DNA from: Quercus robur
Lineage: Eukaryota; Streptophyta; Magnoliopsida; Fagales; Fagaceae
Assembly: GCF_932294415.1 (NCBI RefSeq)
Contig: NC_065536.1
Span: 58,980,354 to 59,044,353 of the forward strand
Length of the DNA: 64,000 bases
Direction: 5' to 3'
In this document: positions 10,965 to 20,755 of the stretch, one piece after another
Layout of the letters: the number at the start of each line of letters is the position of its first letter
Numbering within the stretch: the stretch's first letter is position 1
Notes under the pieces: generated by a model
Database searches by the model: none
Told to the model about the DNA's origin: nothing
What the model saw: only the letters and a program-made list of their open reading frames with translations
Translations under genes and position numbers: made by a program

Positions 10965-13058
10965 ATGTCTGAGGAGCGTTCAGGAGGGCACGTTCCGAGC
11001 AATTCCGCAGGATCTTCTCGGGGATCAACGTGGAAGGAGAGAAGGCAGAAACGGCTGGAGGATAGGGAGCATCCAAGAGGAGAGGAAAGGTCCGGATTGG
11101 GAGAAGGATCGGCCCAGACACACCGGACGATTTCAAGTGTCTCAGCACATTGGCAACATGATGATAGAGACCGGGAGCTGGAGCGGTTACGCAGATTGGT
11201 AATGGACTTGGAGTTGGAAGCAAGGGGTCGGCGCCACGAAAGGAACCACAACCCCCAACCCAGGAGAAACCGTGGCGAGGAAGGTTCCAGCCGATCTATT
11301 ACACAACAACACCGAGACCGATCACGTTCTCAAGAGTCACATCGACACTCCCGGGAGACGCGTCGTAGACGGGACCGTTCCCGGTCGCATGGATATGATA
11401 ATCAGGGGTCAGAGTCGCCAGAGGAGCGGCGGCACCACAACGTCGCGATGGACGCAATGAGCAGGGCCTTGCGGATGGCAGCCCGGTCTCCATTCTCTGA
11501 TGAGATTGAACGGGCACCCATGCCGAGCAGATTCAAGCGCCCACCATTCAATTCCTATGAGGGGAGGACAGACCCCGTGGAGCATGTCAGTCATTACATC
11601 CACATGATGTCTTTGCATGCGCACAACGATGCATTGATGTGTAAAGTATTCCCCTCCAGCCTCGGCTCTACCGTACTGAGATGGTTCAATGGGTTGTGGA
11701 AAGGTTCTATACACAGCTTCGCCGAGCTGATTCAGGAGTTCGGTAGCAGGTTCGTAACATGCAGCCGAGTGCAACAATCGGTCGACGCGTTGCTTTCCAT
11801 GAAAATGAGGGTCGGGGAAACACTTCGGAGTTATGCCAGCCGATACTGGGAACTCTACAATGAGATTGGTGGGGGAAACGAGAAAATTGCGGCTAGCACC
11901 TTCAGGATGGGGCTCCCCGAGGATTCTGAACTGCGGGAGTCGCTGACAAGAAGACCCCCGGAGGATATGAGGCAACTGATGAGACGCATAGAGGAGTACA
12001 AACGCCTGGAGGATGACTGGCTGCAAAGCAGGGGGAAAGCTCCTTTTACGGGGAGATCTCGGCAAAGCATCCTGCCGCCAAAACCGAAAAGGGACTTCAG
12101 AATGCAGGAACCGGAGGTGCAGATCGAAGGGGTTAATGTGTTGTTTAAAGAGCCCGTGCACAAGATACTGGAACGGATAAGGAACGAGCCATTCTTCAGA
12201 TGGCCGAACAAAATGGGGGGCGACCCATCTCGGAGGAACCAAAGCCTATACTGCACCTATCACAGAGACAAGGGGCACACCACCGAGCAGTGTAGGGTAT
12301 TGAAAGATCATCTCGGGCAGTTGGTGAAGGCAGGGCACCTGAAAGAGTTTGTAGCAGATTCCACTGACCGGGAGACCGGGCAGGGCGCCCAACAGAAAAG
12401 GAATCCCCTTCCACCACCCCTGGGGGTAATCAACGTCATTCATGCCGTACCGAGAAGAGCAGCAGCGGCAAGAAGGGTAATGACAGTGGCTTGCGCGGAG
12501 GGAGAACCATCCAAGAAGCAAAAGAAAGATAGACGACTGGACATCTCGTTCGGAGAAGATGATTTGGAAGGAACCATCCAACCTCACGACGACGCTTTGG
12601 TGGTGACAGCCCGGATAGGCGGATTCTTGGTGAAGAGGGTGATGATTGATCAGGGTAGCGGGGCTGACGTTATGTACCCAGACCTCTTCGAAGGGCTTGG
12701 GTTAAAAACCCAGGATTTGGCGAAGTATGACATGCCATTGGTCTCGTTTGACGGGAGAGTTGTGATTCCCGAGGGGCAAATCTCTCTCCCAGTGGACATG
12801 GAGGGCAAGGAAGTTATAGTTACGTTCATAGTAGTCCGATCATTCGCACCTTACACCGCAATCCTGGGGAGGCCGTGGATTCACGCCATGGGGGCTGTTC
12901 CGTCCACTCTTCACGTGAAAGTAAAATTCCCTACTGAGCACGGAGTTGTAGAGGTAAGGGGGAATCAACAGGTGGCGAAGCAATGCCTCGTAGCCGCGGT
13001 CCGGTGGGAGAAGGAACAGCTTGGCCAAGCTGAGCACGCCGAGAAAGAGACTGCATAG
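10965..13058 (+). CDS. Gag-protease polyprotein of element 1
   Basis: I chose ATG 10965 (MSEERSGGHVPSNSAG); the frame is open further upstream but without an ATG. It gives about 697 residues. The N-terminal 170 are Arg/Ser/Glu-rich; then a Retrotrans_gag-like capsid domain (FNSYEGRTDPVEHV to SLTRRPPEDMRQL); then a zinc-knuckle-like motif CTYHRDKGHTTEQC with spacing C-X2-H-X4-H-X4-C, in which His replaces the usual second Cys. Near the C-terminus is the aspartic protease with active-site motif MIDQGSGADVMY (DQGS rather than DTGS). Capsid packages element RNA and the protease cuts the polyprotein. The frame ends at TAG 13056-13058 but stays open beyond it into pol. Confidence 0.92.
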   Translation: MSEERSGGHVPSNSAGSSRGSTWKERRQKRLEDREHPRGEERSGLGEGSAQTHRTISSVSAHWQHDDRDRELERLRRLVMDLELEARGRRHERNHNPQPRRNRGEEGSSRSITQQHRDRSRSQESHRHSRETRRRRDRSRSHGYDNQGSESPEERRHHNVAMDAMSRALRMAARSPFSDEIERAPMPSRFKRPPFNSYEGRTDPVEHVSHYIHMMSLHAHNDALMCKVFPSSLGSTVLRWFNGLWKGSIHSFAELIQEFGSRFVTCSRVQQSVDALLSMKMRVGETLRSYASRYWELYNEIGGGNEKIAASTFRMGLPEDSELRESLTRRPPEDMRQLMRRIEEYKRLEDDWLQSRGKAPFTGRSRQSILPPKPKRDFRMQEPEVQIEGVNVLFKEPVHKILERIRNEPFFRWPNKMGGDPSRRNQSLYCTYHRDKGHTTEQCRVLKDHLGQLVKAGHLKEFVADSTDRETGQGAQQKRNPLPPPLGVINVIHAVPRRAAAARRVMTVACAEGEPSKKQKKDRRLDISFGEDDLEGTIQPHDDALVVTARIGGFLVKRVMIDQGSGADVMYPDLFEGLGLKTQDLAKYDMPLVSFDGRVVIPEGQISLPVDMEGKEVIVTFIVVRSFAPYTAILGRPWIHAMGAVPSTLHVKVKFPTEHGVVEVRGNQQVAKQCLVAAVRWEKEQLGQAEHAEKETA

Positions 13059-13064
13059 CAATTA
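13056..13064 (+). promoter_or_regulatory. Possible stop-codon readthrough signal between protease and RT
   Basis: TAG followed by CAATTA. This fits the plant-virus readthrough consensus UAG-CARYYA, and the frame stays open for 1091 codons afterwards. It could also be a chance nonsense mutation of a CAG codon. Confidence 0.55.
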
Positions 13065-16000
13065 CAGATACCCCGCGAAACTGGGGCGGACGTTGCCGAG
13101 GAGGTGCTGAAAGTAAGAATTCTCCCAGATAGTGACAAATACTTCCAGATAGGTACAAGCATGAATGACCGGGAAAGGGTAGGGATGTTGTTGTTCCTGT
13201 TGCAAAACATAGATGTCTTCGCGTGGAACCCGTATGAAGTGCCCGGCGTAGACCCCGAGTTCATTGTTCACAAACTCAATGTGGACCCATCGTTTCCCCC
13301 GAAAAAGCAGAAGCCGAGAAGAGCATCAAAGGAACACGTCAATGCAGTAAACCTGGAGGTCCGGCGACTGAAGGAAGCCAGGGTCATAAAAGAAATATTC
13401 TTCCCGAGATGGCTGGCAAACACTGTCGTAGTGAAGAAGAAGAGCGGTAAATGGAGAGTTTGTGTGGACTTCACCGATTTGAACAGAGCATGTCCCAAGG
13501 ATCCATTCCCGATGCCCAAGATTGATCAGCTAGTGGATGCCACGTACGGGCACCCGAGAATGAGCTTCCTGGACGCCTTCCAAGGCTACCACCAGATTGC
13601 CTTGGCGCCCGAGGACCGAGAGAAGACAGCATTTATATCCCCAAACGCAAACTATCACTACGAGGTCATGCCGTTTGGATTGAAGAATGCCGGGGCCACC
13701 TACCAGCGTATGATGACAAGGATGTTCCGAGAAAAAATTGGGTGCACGGTTGAAGTTTATATCGACGACATGGTGGTAAAAAGCAGAAAAGAGTCGCTAC
13801 ATACTGAAGACCTTCGAGGAGTATTCGAGGTACTACGACGACACAGGCTGCGCCTCAATGCCGAAAAGTGCACTTTCGGAGTGGGGGCTGGCAAGTTCCT
13901 GGGTTATCTGATCTCCACTCGGGGAATAGAGGCTAACCCCGACCAAATAGAGGCCGTCAATCGCCTCAAACCACCGAGTAATCCTAAGGAGGTGCAAGTG
14001 CTCACTGGGATGTTGGCCGCCTTGAACCGATTCATCTCCAAGTTTGCCGATCGCTGCCGGCCATTCTATCAACTTCTGAAGAAGTGGAAGGGGTTTCAAT
14101 GGGACGAGAACTGCGATGAAGCTTTTCGAGAACTAAAGGAATATTTGGCAAAGGCGCCAAGGTTGACGGCCCCGAAGCCCGGGGAGGATCTGTTTATGTA
14201 CCTTGCAGTCACCGATCATACAGTAAGTGCTGTGTTACTAAGGGACCGGGGAGTGCAAATGCCGGTGTATTACGTGAGCAAGACCTTGGTCGATGCCGAG
14301 ACAAGGTACCTGCCTCTTGAAAAGTTGGTTTTGGCCTTGGTGCATGCCACGAGGAAGTTACCACACTACTTCCAGGCACACACAGTGTTTGTCCTCACCG
14401 AATATCCATTGCAATCACTGTTGAAGAGATCCGACTTCACAGGACGGATTGCTAAATGGGGGACTCGGTTGGGATCATTTGACATAAGATACCGACCTAG
14501 AAGCTCGGTGAAGGGGCAAGTTCTCGCTGATTTCATCGCGGAGTTTACACCTAAGAATGAAGGCAAGGTAATCTGTAGTGCGGAGATTCGCCCGTGGAGG
14601 TTATTTGTGGACGGCGCATCAAATGCTATGGGGGCCGGGGCTGGTATTGTCATCATCACCCCTGAAGGTATGCGACTGGAACACTCCTTCAGATTGGGGT
14701 TCAAAGCCTCAAACAACGAAGCCGAATATGAAGCCCTGCTGGCCGGATTGAGGGCAGTATTGCATCTGGGCGCAAAGGACGTGGAAATCTACTCGGACTC
14801 TCGGTTGGTTGTTTATCAGATCACTGGGGACTTCGAGGCTCGGGATCCCCGAATGAAAGCTTATCTAAGTACGGCAAAACAAATTATCGGTCAGTTTGGA
14901 ACGGTAAAGATATCCCAGGTAGCCCGGTCACAAAACAAGCATGCTGACTCTCTTGCCACGTTAGCCTCATCTGCTACCGAGGACACGCCAAGGCTCATCA
15001 CGATAGAACTTATAAGGGAGCCAAGCATTTGTGTGAAGACTGCTCTCGACCAGGCCGGAGTAGAGGTTGCGCAGGTGGCGGTGGCCGGAGTATGCTGGAT
15101 GAACCCGATCATAGACTTTCTTGCCGAAGATAAAGTCCCAGAGGATGAGGCCGAGGCCAACAAGATTCGACGAATGGCTCCCAGGTACTGGTTGTCTTCG
15201 GACCGAAAGTTGTACAGAAGGTCCTTCGCGGGCCCTTACCTCTTGTGCCTGCATCCTGAAAGAGTCAAGGAGCTTCTAACCGAGCTGCATGAAGGAGTAT
15301 GCGGCGGGCATGCGGGGGGACGATCTTTAGCACACAGAGCAATGACGCAGGGGTTTTGGTGGCCACAGATGCAGAAGGACGCCGCCGAATACGTTCGGAG
15401 TTGCGAAAAATGTCAAAAGCACGCCCCAATGATCCATCAGCCGGCAGGACATCTAAATCCTGTCAGTAGCCCGTGGCCATTTGCACAATGGGGGCTTGAC
15501 ATCCTCGGGCCATTCCCCCGAGCAACGGGGAACCGCCGTTTTGTACTGGTGGCTGTGGATTACTTCACAAAGTGGGCTGAAGCTGAAGCCTTGGCCAATA
15601 TCCGGGATACTGACGTGAAGAAATTTGTGTGGAAAAACATAGTTACAAGGTTTGGAGTGCCGAATTCACTAGTGACAGACAACGGACTACAGTTCGACAG
15701 CAACGCTTTTCGGACCTTTTGCAGCGAGCTCGGCATCAAGAACAAGTATTCAACCCCGGCATACCCCCAGAGCAACGGCCAAGCTGAAGCAGTAAACAAG
15801 ACTATTTTGAACGGGCTCAAGAGAAGGTTGGATGGAGCGAAAGGAAGATGGGCAGAAGAACTACCCAGTGTTTTATGGGCCTACCGCACGACCCCCAGGA
15901 GATCCACGGGGGAAACCCCATTTTCTCTGGCATACGGAGCAGAAGCAGTGATACCAACCGAGGTGAGCTTATGCAGTGCACGGGTCGCGGGGTTTGACCC

Positions 16001-16334
16001 AGTACAGAACGCTGACCTTATGACAGAGCATTTGGATTGGATAGAAGAATGCAGGGAGGTCGCGACCGTACGTCTTGCCGAGTATCAGCAGAAGCTGGCG
16101 CAAAGGTACAACCGAAATGTAAAGACCAAGGAATTCAGTGCCGGGGAATTAGTGTTAAGAAGGGTAATGGGGAACATGTGGGACATGGCTGCAGGGAAGC
16201 TTGCTCAGAGTTGGGAGGGACCATACAGAGTCACAGCCGTCGCAGGTGCAGGGGCCTATTACTTGGAAGACCTGGACGAGAGGCCACTCCCCCGACCATG
16301 GAACGCCAACAACCTGAAGAAATTCTACGCGTAA
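13059..16334 (+). CDS. Pol of element 1: RT, RNase H, second RNase H, integrase
   Basis: Same frame as gag-protease, separated only by the TAG at 13056-13058, with no ATG near the start, so it is probably made by readthrough; the first codon given is the one after TAG. Residue numbers count from 13104. RT: CVDFTDLNRACPKDPFPMPK, FLDAFQGYHQI and catalytic YIDD (about 219-222). RNase H follows (about 370-490). A second, archaeal-type RNase H has FVDGASN, NNEAEYEALLAGL and YSDSRLV (about 500-640). Integrase has an HHCC-type finger (H..H and CEKCQ), then GLDILG, VTDNGLQF and GQAEAVNK carrying the D, D and E. No chromodomain. It copies element RNA and inserts the DNA. TAA at 16332-16334. Confidence 0.94.
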   Translation, partial: QLQIPRETGADVAEEVLKVRILPDSDKYFQIGTSMNDRERVGMLLFLLQNIDVFAWNPYEVPGVDPEFIVHKLNVDPSFPPKKQKPRRASKEHVNAVNLEVRRLKEARVIKEIFFPRWLANTVVVKKKSGKWRVCVDFTDLNRACPKDPFPMPKIDQLVDATYGHPRMSFLDAFQGYHQIALAPEDREKTAFISPNANYHYEVMPFGLKNAGATYQRMMTRMFREKIGCTVEVYIDDMVVKSRKESLHTEDLRGVFEVLRRHRLRLNAEKCTFGVGAGKFLGYLISTRGIEANPDQIEAVNRLKPPSNPKEVQVLTGMLAALNRFISKFADRCRPFYQLLKKWKGFQWDENCDEAFRELKEYLAKAPRLTAPKPGEDLFMYLAVTDHTVSAVLLRDRGVQMPVYYVSKTLVDAETRYLPLEKLVLALVHATRKLPHYFQAHTVFVLTEYPLQSLLKRSDFTGRIAKWGTRLGSFDIRYRPRSSVKGQVLADFIAEFTPKNEGKVICSAEIRPWRLFVDGASNAMGAGAGIVIITPEGMRLEHSFRLGFKASNNEAEYEALLAGLRAVLHLGAKDVEIYSDSRLVVYQITGDFEARDPRMKAYLSTAKQIIGQFGTVKISQVARSQNKHADSLATLASSATEDTPRLITIELIREPSICVKTALDQAGVEVAQVAVAGVCWMNPIIDFLAEDKVPEDEAEANKIRRMAPRYWLSSDRKLYRRSFAGPYLLCLHPERVKELLTELHEGVCGGHAGGRSLAHRAMTQGFWWPQMQKDAAEYVRSCEKCQKHAPMIHQPAGHLNPVSSPWPFAQWGLDILGPFPRATGNRRFVLVAVDYFTKWAEAEALANIRDTDVKKFVWKNIVTRFGVPNSLVTDNGLQFDSNAFRTFCSELGIKNKYSTPAYPQSNGQAEAVNKTILNGLKRRLDGAKGRWAEELPSVLWAYRTTPRRSTGETPFSLAYGAEAVIPTEVSLCSARVAGFDPVQNADLMTEHLDWIEECREVATVRLAEYQQKLAQRYNRNVKTKEFSAGELVLRRVMGNMWDMAAGKLAQSWEGPYRVTAVAGAGAYYLEDLDERPLPRPWNANNLKKFYA

Positions 16335-16439
16335 CCATCGATGTAAGCCAAAACTTGTATTCTATTAAGATTAAGAGCATGATGAACTTTGTTGTCTGTG
16401 CTGTTTTTGACCCTGTAACCACACACCAAGAGAATCACC

Positions 16440-16930
16440 AATAAATCCTAAGGACAGAAACCTGACCCTCGGCTCGATCAATATCGCCAAGCAGGTGAAA
16501 ACCTTACGAATAAATCCTAAGGACGGAAACCTGACCCTCGGCTCGATCAATATCGCCGAGCAAGTGAAAACCTTACGAATAAATCCTAAGGACAGAAACC
16601 TGACCCTCGGCTCGATCAATATCGCCGAGCAGGTGAAAACCTTACGAATAAATCCTAAGGACAGAAACCTGACCCTCGGCTCGATCAATATCGCCGAGCA
16701 GGTGAAAACCTTACGAATAAATCCTAAGGACAGAAACCTGATCCTCGGCTCGATCAATATCGCCGAGCAGGTGAAAGCCTTACGAATAAATCCTAAGGAC
16801 AGAAACTTGACCCTCGGCTCGATCAATATCGCCGAGCAGGTGAAAACCTTACGAATAAATCCTAAGGATAAGAACCTGACCCTCGGCTCGATCAATATCG
16901 CCGAGCATGTGAAAACCTTACAATCAAATC
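16440..16930. repeat. 69-bp tandem array, about seven units (element 1)
   Basis: Units start at 16440, 16509, 16578, 16647, 16716, 16785 and 16854, with few differences between them. The period is a multiple of three and both strands are open, giving repeat ORFs that are artefacts. Each unit holds CTCGG...CGAT-CAAT-ATCG-CCGAG, which can fold as a stem with a two-base bulge. It lies between the pol stop and the antisense gene. Confidence 0.95.
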
Positions 16931-17164
16931 TATAAGGACGAAAACACAATTCTCGGTTAAACCAAAACCTAATAAAAACCTAACCCTTTTTGCAAAAACT
17001 AAGTCCAATAGCGCTCTTGAATTACCCACAGCACCGCACAACAGGTTTTCGGGGGTACCATTCTATTAAGCGGCCATAGCACTAGTATAATTCAAGCAAA
17101 ACACAAACAGAGATGATTTCATTCAACAAATTGAAACGGAAAAAGAAAACGGACTATTAATTAA

Positions 17165-17335
17165 AGAGGTAAAAGCAATTGTTCAGTCACCACATCCCGG
17201 TGACATGGGCAAATAAAACCAATAAGTAAAGACAATTGTTCAGTCACCACATCCCGGTGACATGGGCAAATAAAACCAATAAGTAAAGACAATTATTCAA
17301 TCACCACATCCCGGTGACGTAGGCAAATAAAACTA
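17165..17335. repeat. 57-bp tandem array, three units (element 1)
   Basis: The unit contains cagtcaccacatcccggtga; copies are centred near 17195, 17252 and 17309. GTCACC and GGTGAC form an inverted repeat around a 7-base loop; the third copy has one stem mismatch. It lies just downstream of the antisense gene's stop. Confidence 0.9.
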
Positions 17336-17367
17336 AAATAAAAATAAACTAACAAGTAAAGGTAAAA

Positions 17368-19652
17368 TCAGCTGGGAGGTTGAGTCGGTGGTGGCACTTC
17401 CTGCTGGACGGACAGGGGAAAAGGCTGGCCCTCACCAAGAAGCTCCTGCACGGTAGGTATGCTCGTGGCCTCCATGTCCTCGGGCTCGGCATGAGAATCG
17501 ATTTGCTCAACCAACTCCCTCATACTGGCCATCTCCTCCTCGTCGAAAGCAGCCGGGGCGTTCTGGACGGCAGGAACAGGATTCGGAAATGGAATCTGGC
17601 CGGGGTCTCTCAGCGGTGAATCATCAGGAACTCCCATTGCCTGAAGAGCGGCGAGCCACCCGGCCTCGAAACCCATATGCCGAGCCCGAGCCACCACCGG
17701 CTCTACGGAGTTCTCGGCATCGGCAAAGCCTACGTCATACCACTTTTGCTCCGCGGCCACCAAGCCTGCCCTAAGATCGGCTATCTCGTCGGCATGGGAA
17801 GTGTTGAGGCTGAGGGCTTTGGCTAGTTTGAGTTCCGTCTCATTTTGCTTGGAGAGGAGCTCTGCATTCCTTTTTTCGGCCAATGCCCGGAACTTCTCCG
17901 CAGCAGCAGCCTTCTTCTCAGCAGCCTCGGCAAGTTTCACCTTTTCCTTAGCCGTTTTTACTGCTGACTCCCGCGCCCCTTTCTCGCGCTCATTTTCCTC
18001 ATCAAGCTCCCGTGCCCGGGCAGCCACAATGTGAGCCAGTTGAGCGGCTTAGCAAGCACGAAGGTTAGCAAAGAGACAAAAGGAAATCTACATGGAGTAA
18101 ATAGACAAAAGAATTACTGCAATGGCGTGCCACTCTAACCGGCGCCCCACGGACTCCTCGAACCCATCATCAAAGGCGTGCACATCCTCGGGAAGTTGGA
18201 GAGCTCCGGCCAAGGTTTGGGCAATACGGCCGCCCTCGCCCTTATCCCACATCCGAACAGAGGTGGTTGAGGGCAATGGCTTGCCGTCCAGAAGGAACTT
18301 TGGCTCCCACGCTGGAGCCACTTGGGAGGAGGACGCGCCCCTCGTGCCAGCTTCGGTTGGCGGCTCACGGATAACAATTCCCCCTGTTGGTCGGGGAGGA
18401 GTCTGTACAACGGCATCCCCCGGGCCCGTGGAATGTTGCTCGGTTACTTTCTGCTTCTTACGGGCCCGTCCGGACTGCGGAGGGGGAGGAGGCTGAGACA
18501 CTGGACCCCGACCCTGAGTAGGCGGGGGCTGGTTGGTCGGCCGGGCACCAGGCACGAACCGATCAAGGGTCATGACTCTCTTTGCCACCATTCTTGCACC
18601 GGGCTGGATCGCTTCAACTGGCAAGTTAGCCGCTTCTGTCTCTTGCTGTTGAGGCTCGGCGGGTGGATCCTCGGGATGGGGCTGCTCTTGGGCTTGATCC
18701 CCTTGTTGTATGGCTTCGTGAGCTCTCTCTCTGAGGCGCCGAGATACCCGTTCCGCGGAATCGTCTCGCAGGGGAACTAGTTCGTTCGCGGCAGTGAACC
18801 GCCGACCAAATTCCCTCGCTTCCCCGGTTGTAAGCTTCAGCGGCAAGAAATTCACGTACCGGACGTCTATGTACGATAGCAGGGGGCTGTCAACTATCAG
18901 CGCCTGCTTGAAAGGCTGCCAAGTAGAGTAAACCGGTTCCACGTCGAGGATCAGGTGTGAGGCCCGGAGTTGCCCGTCCCAATGCACGTAGATCTCAGAA
19001 CGGAGGACGAAGTTTAAGTCCCTGGTGTGGACGGCTCTGAGGTCCTGAACAAACACTTTGCCGTCTGCAAAAGAACAGGTGACGCATTAGCTTTTAACAA
19101 TAAAATTTTTTTTTTTACTCAAACAATTATAAGAAGGGGATGGTACGAACCCACTTCACGCCGTGTGAGGGGGCAAGGGATCTCCCCGGCAAACCAATTG
19201 CCGCGCACCCTGACGAACTCCCCGGCGGAGTTCCTGTTCGAATCGGGTAGGCACGATATCAGCCGTACCCGAGCATCCCTCGTCTTTAAGTAATAATTGG
19301 TGGATTTGCTCCCACAGAGGCTGTACATTTGGTTAATATCATGGTGGTCTAATTGTAAGTTAAATGTATGGTTCAACTGGCTGACACAACTAACTACCCG
19401 GTAAAAATTGGGGGGAAGCTGGTCGGGGCACAGCCCATAGTAGGTGAGTGTGCTTATCAGGAGGGGATCTACCGGGAACCTAACCCCACCTTCTAAAATG
19501 GACATCAAAGGAAAGAAGGCTGTACCCTGCCCTCGGTGGAGTTCCATATCACTCTCATGGCAGTAAGCCACGTCCACGTCATTAGGAATACTAAATTTAC
19601 TCCTAAAGGTGGCCAAAGCAGCCGGGGTATCTAGAAGGTAAGAATAACCCAT
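17368..19652 (-). CDS. Antisense split gene of element 1 (Tat additional ORF)
   Basis: It runs opposite to gag-pol. ATG at 19652. Exon 1 is 19652-19151, then an 86-bp intron (19150-19065, acceptor tgcag), then exon 2 from 19064, most likely to 18118 (GCA|GTAATT), then exon 3 from about 18047 to the stop at 17368. The exon 2/3 join that I see is not in phase, so that junction is unresolved. The N-terminal part (VRFPVDPLLISTLTYYGLCP) resembles plant proteins grouped as 'putative gypsy type transposon' and matches the equivalent gene of element 2. Exon 2 has a Pro/Gln-rich linker. Exon 3 is a Glu/Ala/Lys-rich coiled coil. Function unknown. Confidence 0.75.
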
Positions 19653-19728
19653 CTATAAAGCCTAAAACTACAAGAATGAACTCAAAAGAAACAAAGCTGA
19701 AGGAATAGGAAGGGGAAGAAAGACTTAC
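19653..19728 (-). other. Predicted 5' UTR intron of the antisense gene
   Basis: On the minus strand, CCCAAA|GTAAGT at 19728 and TTATAG|ATG at 19653 bound a 76-bp intron that ends right at the start codon. Element 2's antisense gene also has a predicted intron just before its ATG. Confidence 0.6.
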
Positions 19729-19847
19729 TTTGGGTTCTAAGGAGGAAAAGAACGCTGAGCAAGCAAGCGCACAGAAATGTGGTCGGCAGAGAGTAGGCAC
19801 TAAAGATCAGAGGCGAAGGAAAAATGGAATGGCGTTTGGAGAAGGAC

Positions 19848-19857
19848 TATTTATAGA
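19848..19857 (-). promoter_or_regulatory. Antisense TATA box in element 1
   Basis: The minus strand reads CTATAAATAG about 195 bases upstream of the antisense ATG and outside the LTR, followed by a plausible leader and the 5' UTR intron. This suggests an internal promoter separate from the LTR. Confidence 0.55.
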
Positions 19858-20137
19858 ACCCAAAAGAAATGGGGGAAGAAGAAGAAACGCTTAATCAAGC
19901 AATAAATGGGCACAGCCTACGAGCGACCCAACGAATGCCAAGCGTAACCGATTTGCCCGCCGCTTCGGTTCACGAACCGTCAGACAATAATGACGACTGC
20001 GCCTAGCGCCGCGAAACGGCGCGTCTTTTGAGATGAATATTAATGAGAAGTGACAGCAAGAAGTCCCAGGCTAGAAGATTCCGGAGGTCAAAAGGCCCAG
20101 GCAGCTCCTTGATTCTCCTCGGCGACCGAGTATGAAT

Positions 20138-20151
20138 CAAGGGGGGGCTAT
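20138..20151 (+). other. Polypurine tract of element 1
   Basis: CAAGGGGGGGCTAT directly before the 3' LTR, the expected site of plus-strand priming. Confidence 0.8.
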
Positions 20152-20750
20152 TGTACGGCACCGAGCTTCCAAAGCCCATACTGGCCTTGGGCCCAGACCC
20201 ATCTAGGCCTCGGGCCCAAGCCCATACCGGCCTTGGGCGCAGGCCCAGCAGAAAGTCCCAGTTACCTTATGCCCTTCTTGAAACTGCCTTAGAGCAAAAA
20301 CAAGCTTTGGGTATTAAGTTCCCAGAGTTGACCGGTTAGTCTTTCCCGGTGGAGCGCATGAGACATGTCTGGGAAGGTCATGATATGCACGGGAACGTGA
20401 GTTGCCGAACATAATCGGTGAAAATGGAACCAAGTTCCAAGATCATAAATGCTGCACCGCCCTTTCACCTAAACAACCACTTTAACCAAATAATACTGGA
20501 CCTTTAGTAGCACTAATGGTGACTGTAATCATGATCTTCCCACTAACATTGACTATAAATAGAAGAAAGTTGGGAGAAGAAGGGGTTCAGAAAAATTGAG
20601 AGAAAACAGTCAAGGAGAGGGTTCTAACTGAGTGTTACTTTGAGTCTCTCTGCCGAGAACGACCCATTGTAGGAAATACTTAAACCCACTACAAATAAAT
20701 TGTGAGCCCAAGTGACCTAAGGTCCAGAAGTCTTACACTTGGTTCTTACA
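20152..20750 (+). repeat. 3' LTR of element 1
   Basis: Starts TGTACGGCACC and ends GGTTCTTACA. 599 bp, differing from the 5' LTR at about 10 sites. Confidence 0.95.
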
Positions 20751-20755
20751 ATATA

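Larger units (their letters stand above)
10303..20750 (+). mobile_element. Complete Ty3/gypsy Tat-lineage LTR retrotransposon (element 1)
   Basis: Two 599-bp LTRs (TG...CA) bound 10.4 kb. The target duplication is ATATA (10298-10302 and 20751-20755) inside a (TA)n run. By eye the LTRs differ at about 10 sites (about 1.7 percent), nearly all transitions, so the insertion is young. Order inside: primer site, gag-protease ORF, pol ORF with RT, RNase H, a second RNase H and integrase, two tandem-repeat arrays, an antisense split gene, polypurine tract. The second RNase H, lack of a chromodomain and the antisense 3' gene point to the Tat lineage. All main ORFs look intact except for one in-frame TAG. 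Confidence 0.95.

Noticed and set aside
11409-12242. 277-codon minus-strand ORF inside gag
   Set aside because: Shadow of the gag frame; codon content follows the plus-strand gene.
16371-16949. Repeat-rich ORFs on both strands (146 and 192 codons)
   Set aside because: They come from a 69-bp array whose length is a multiple of three; no domain and no gene signals.
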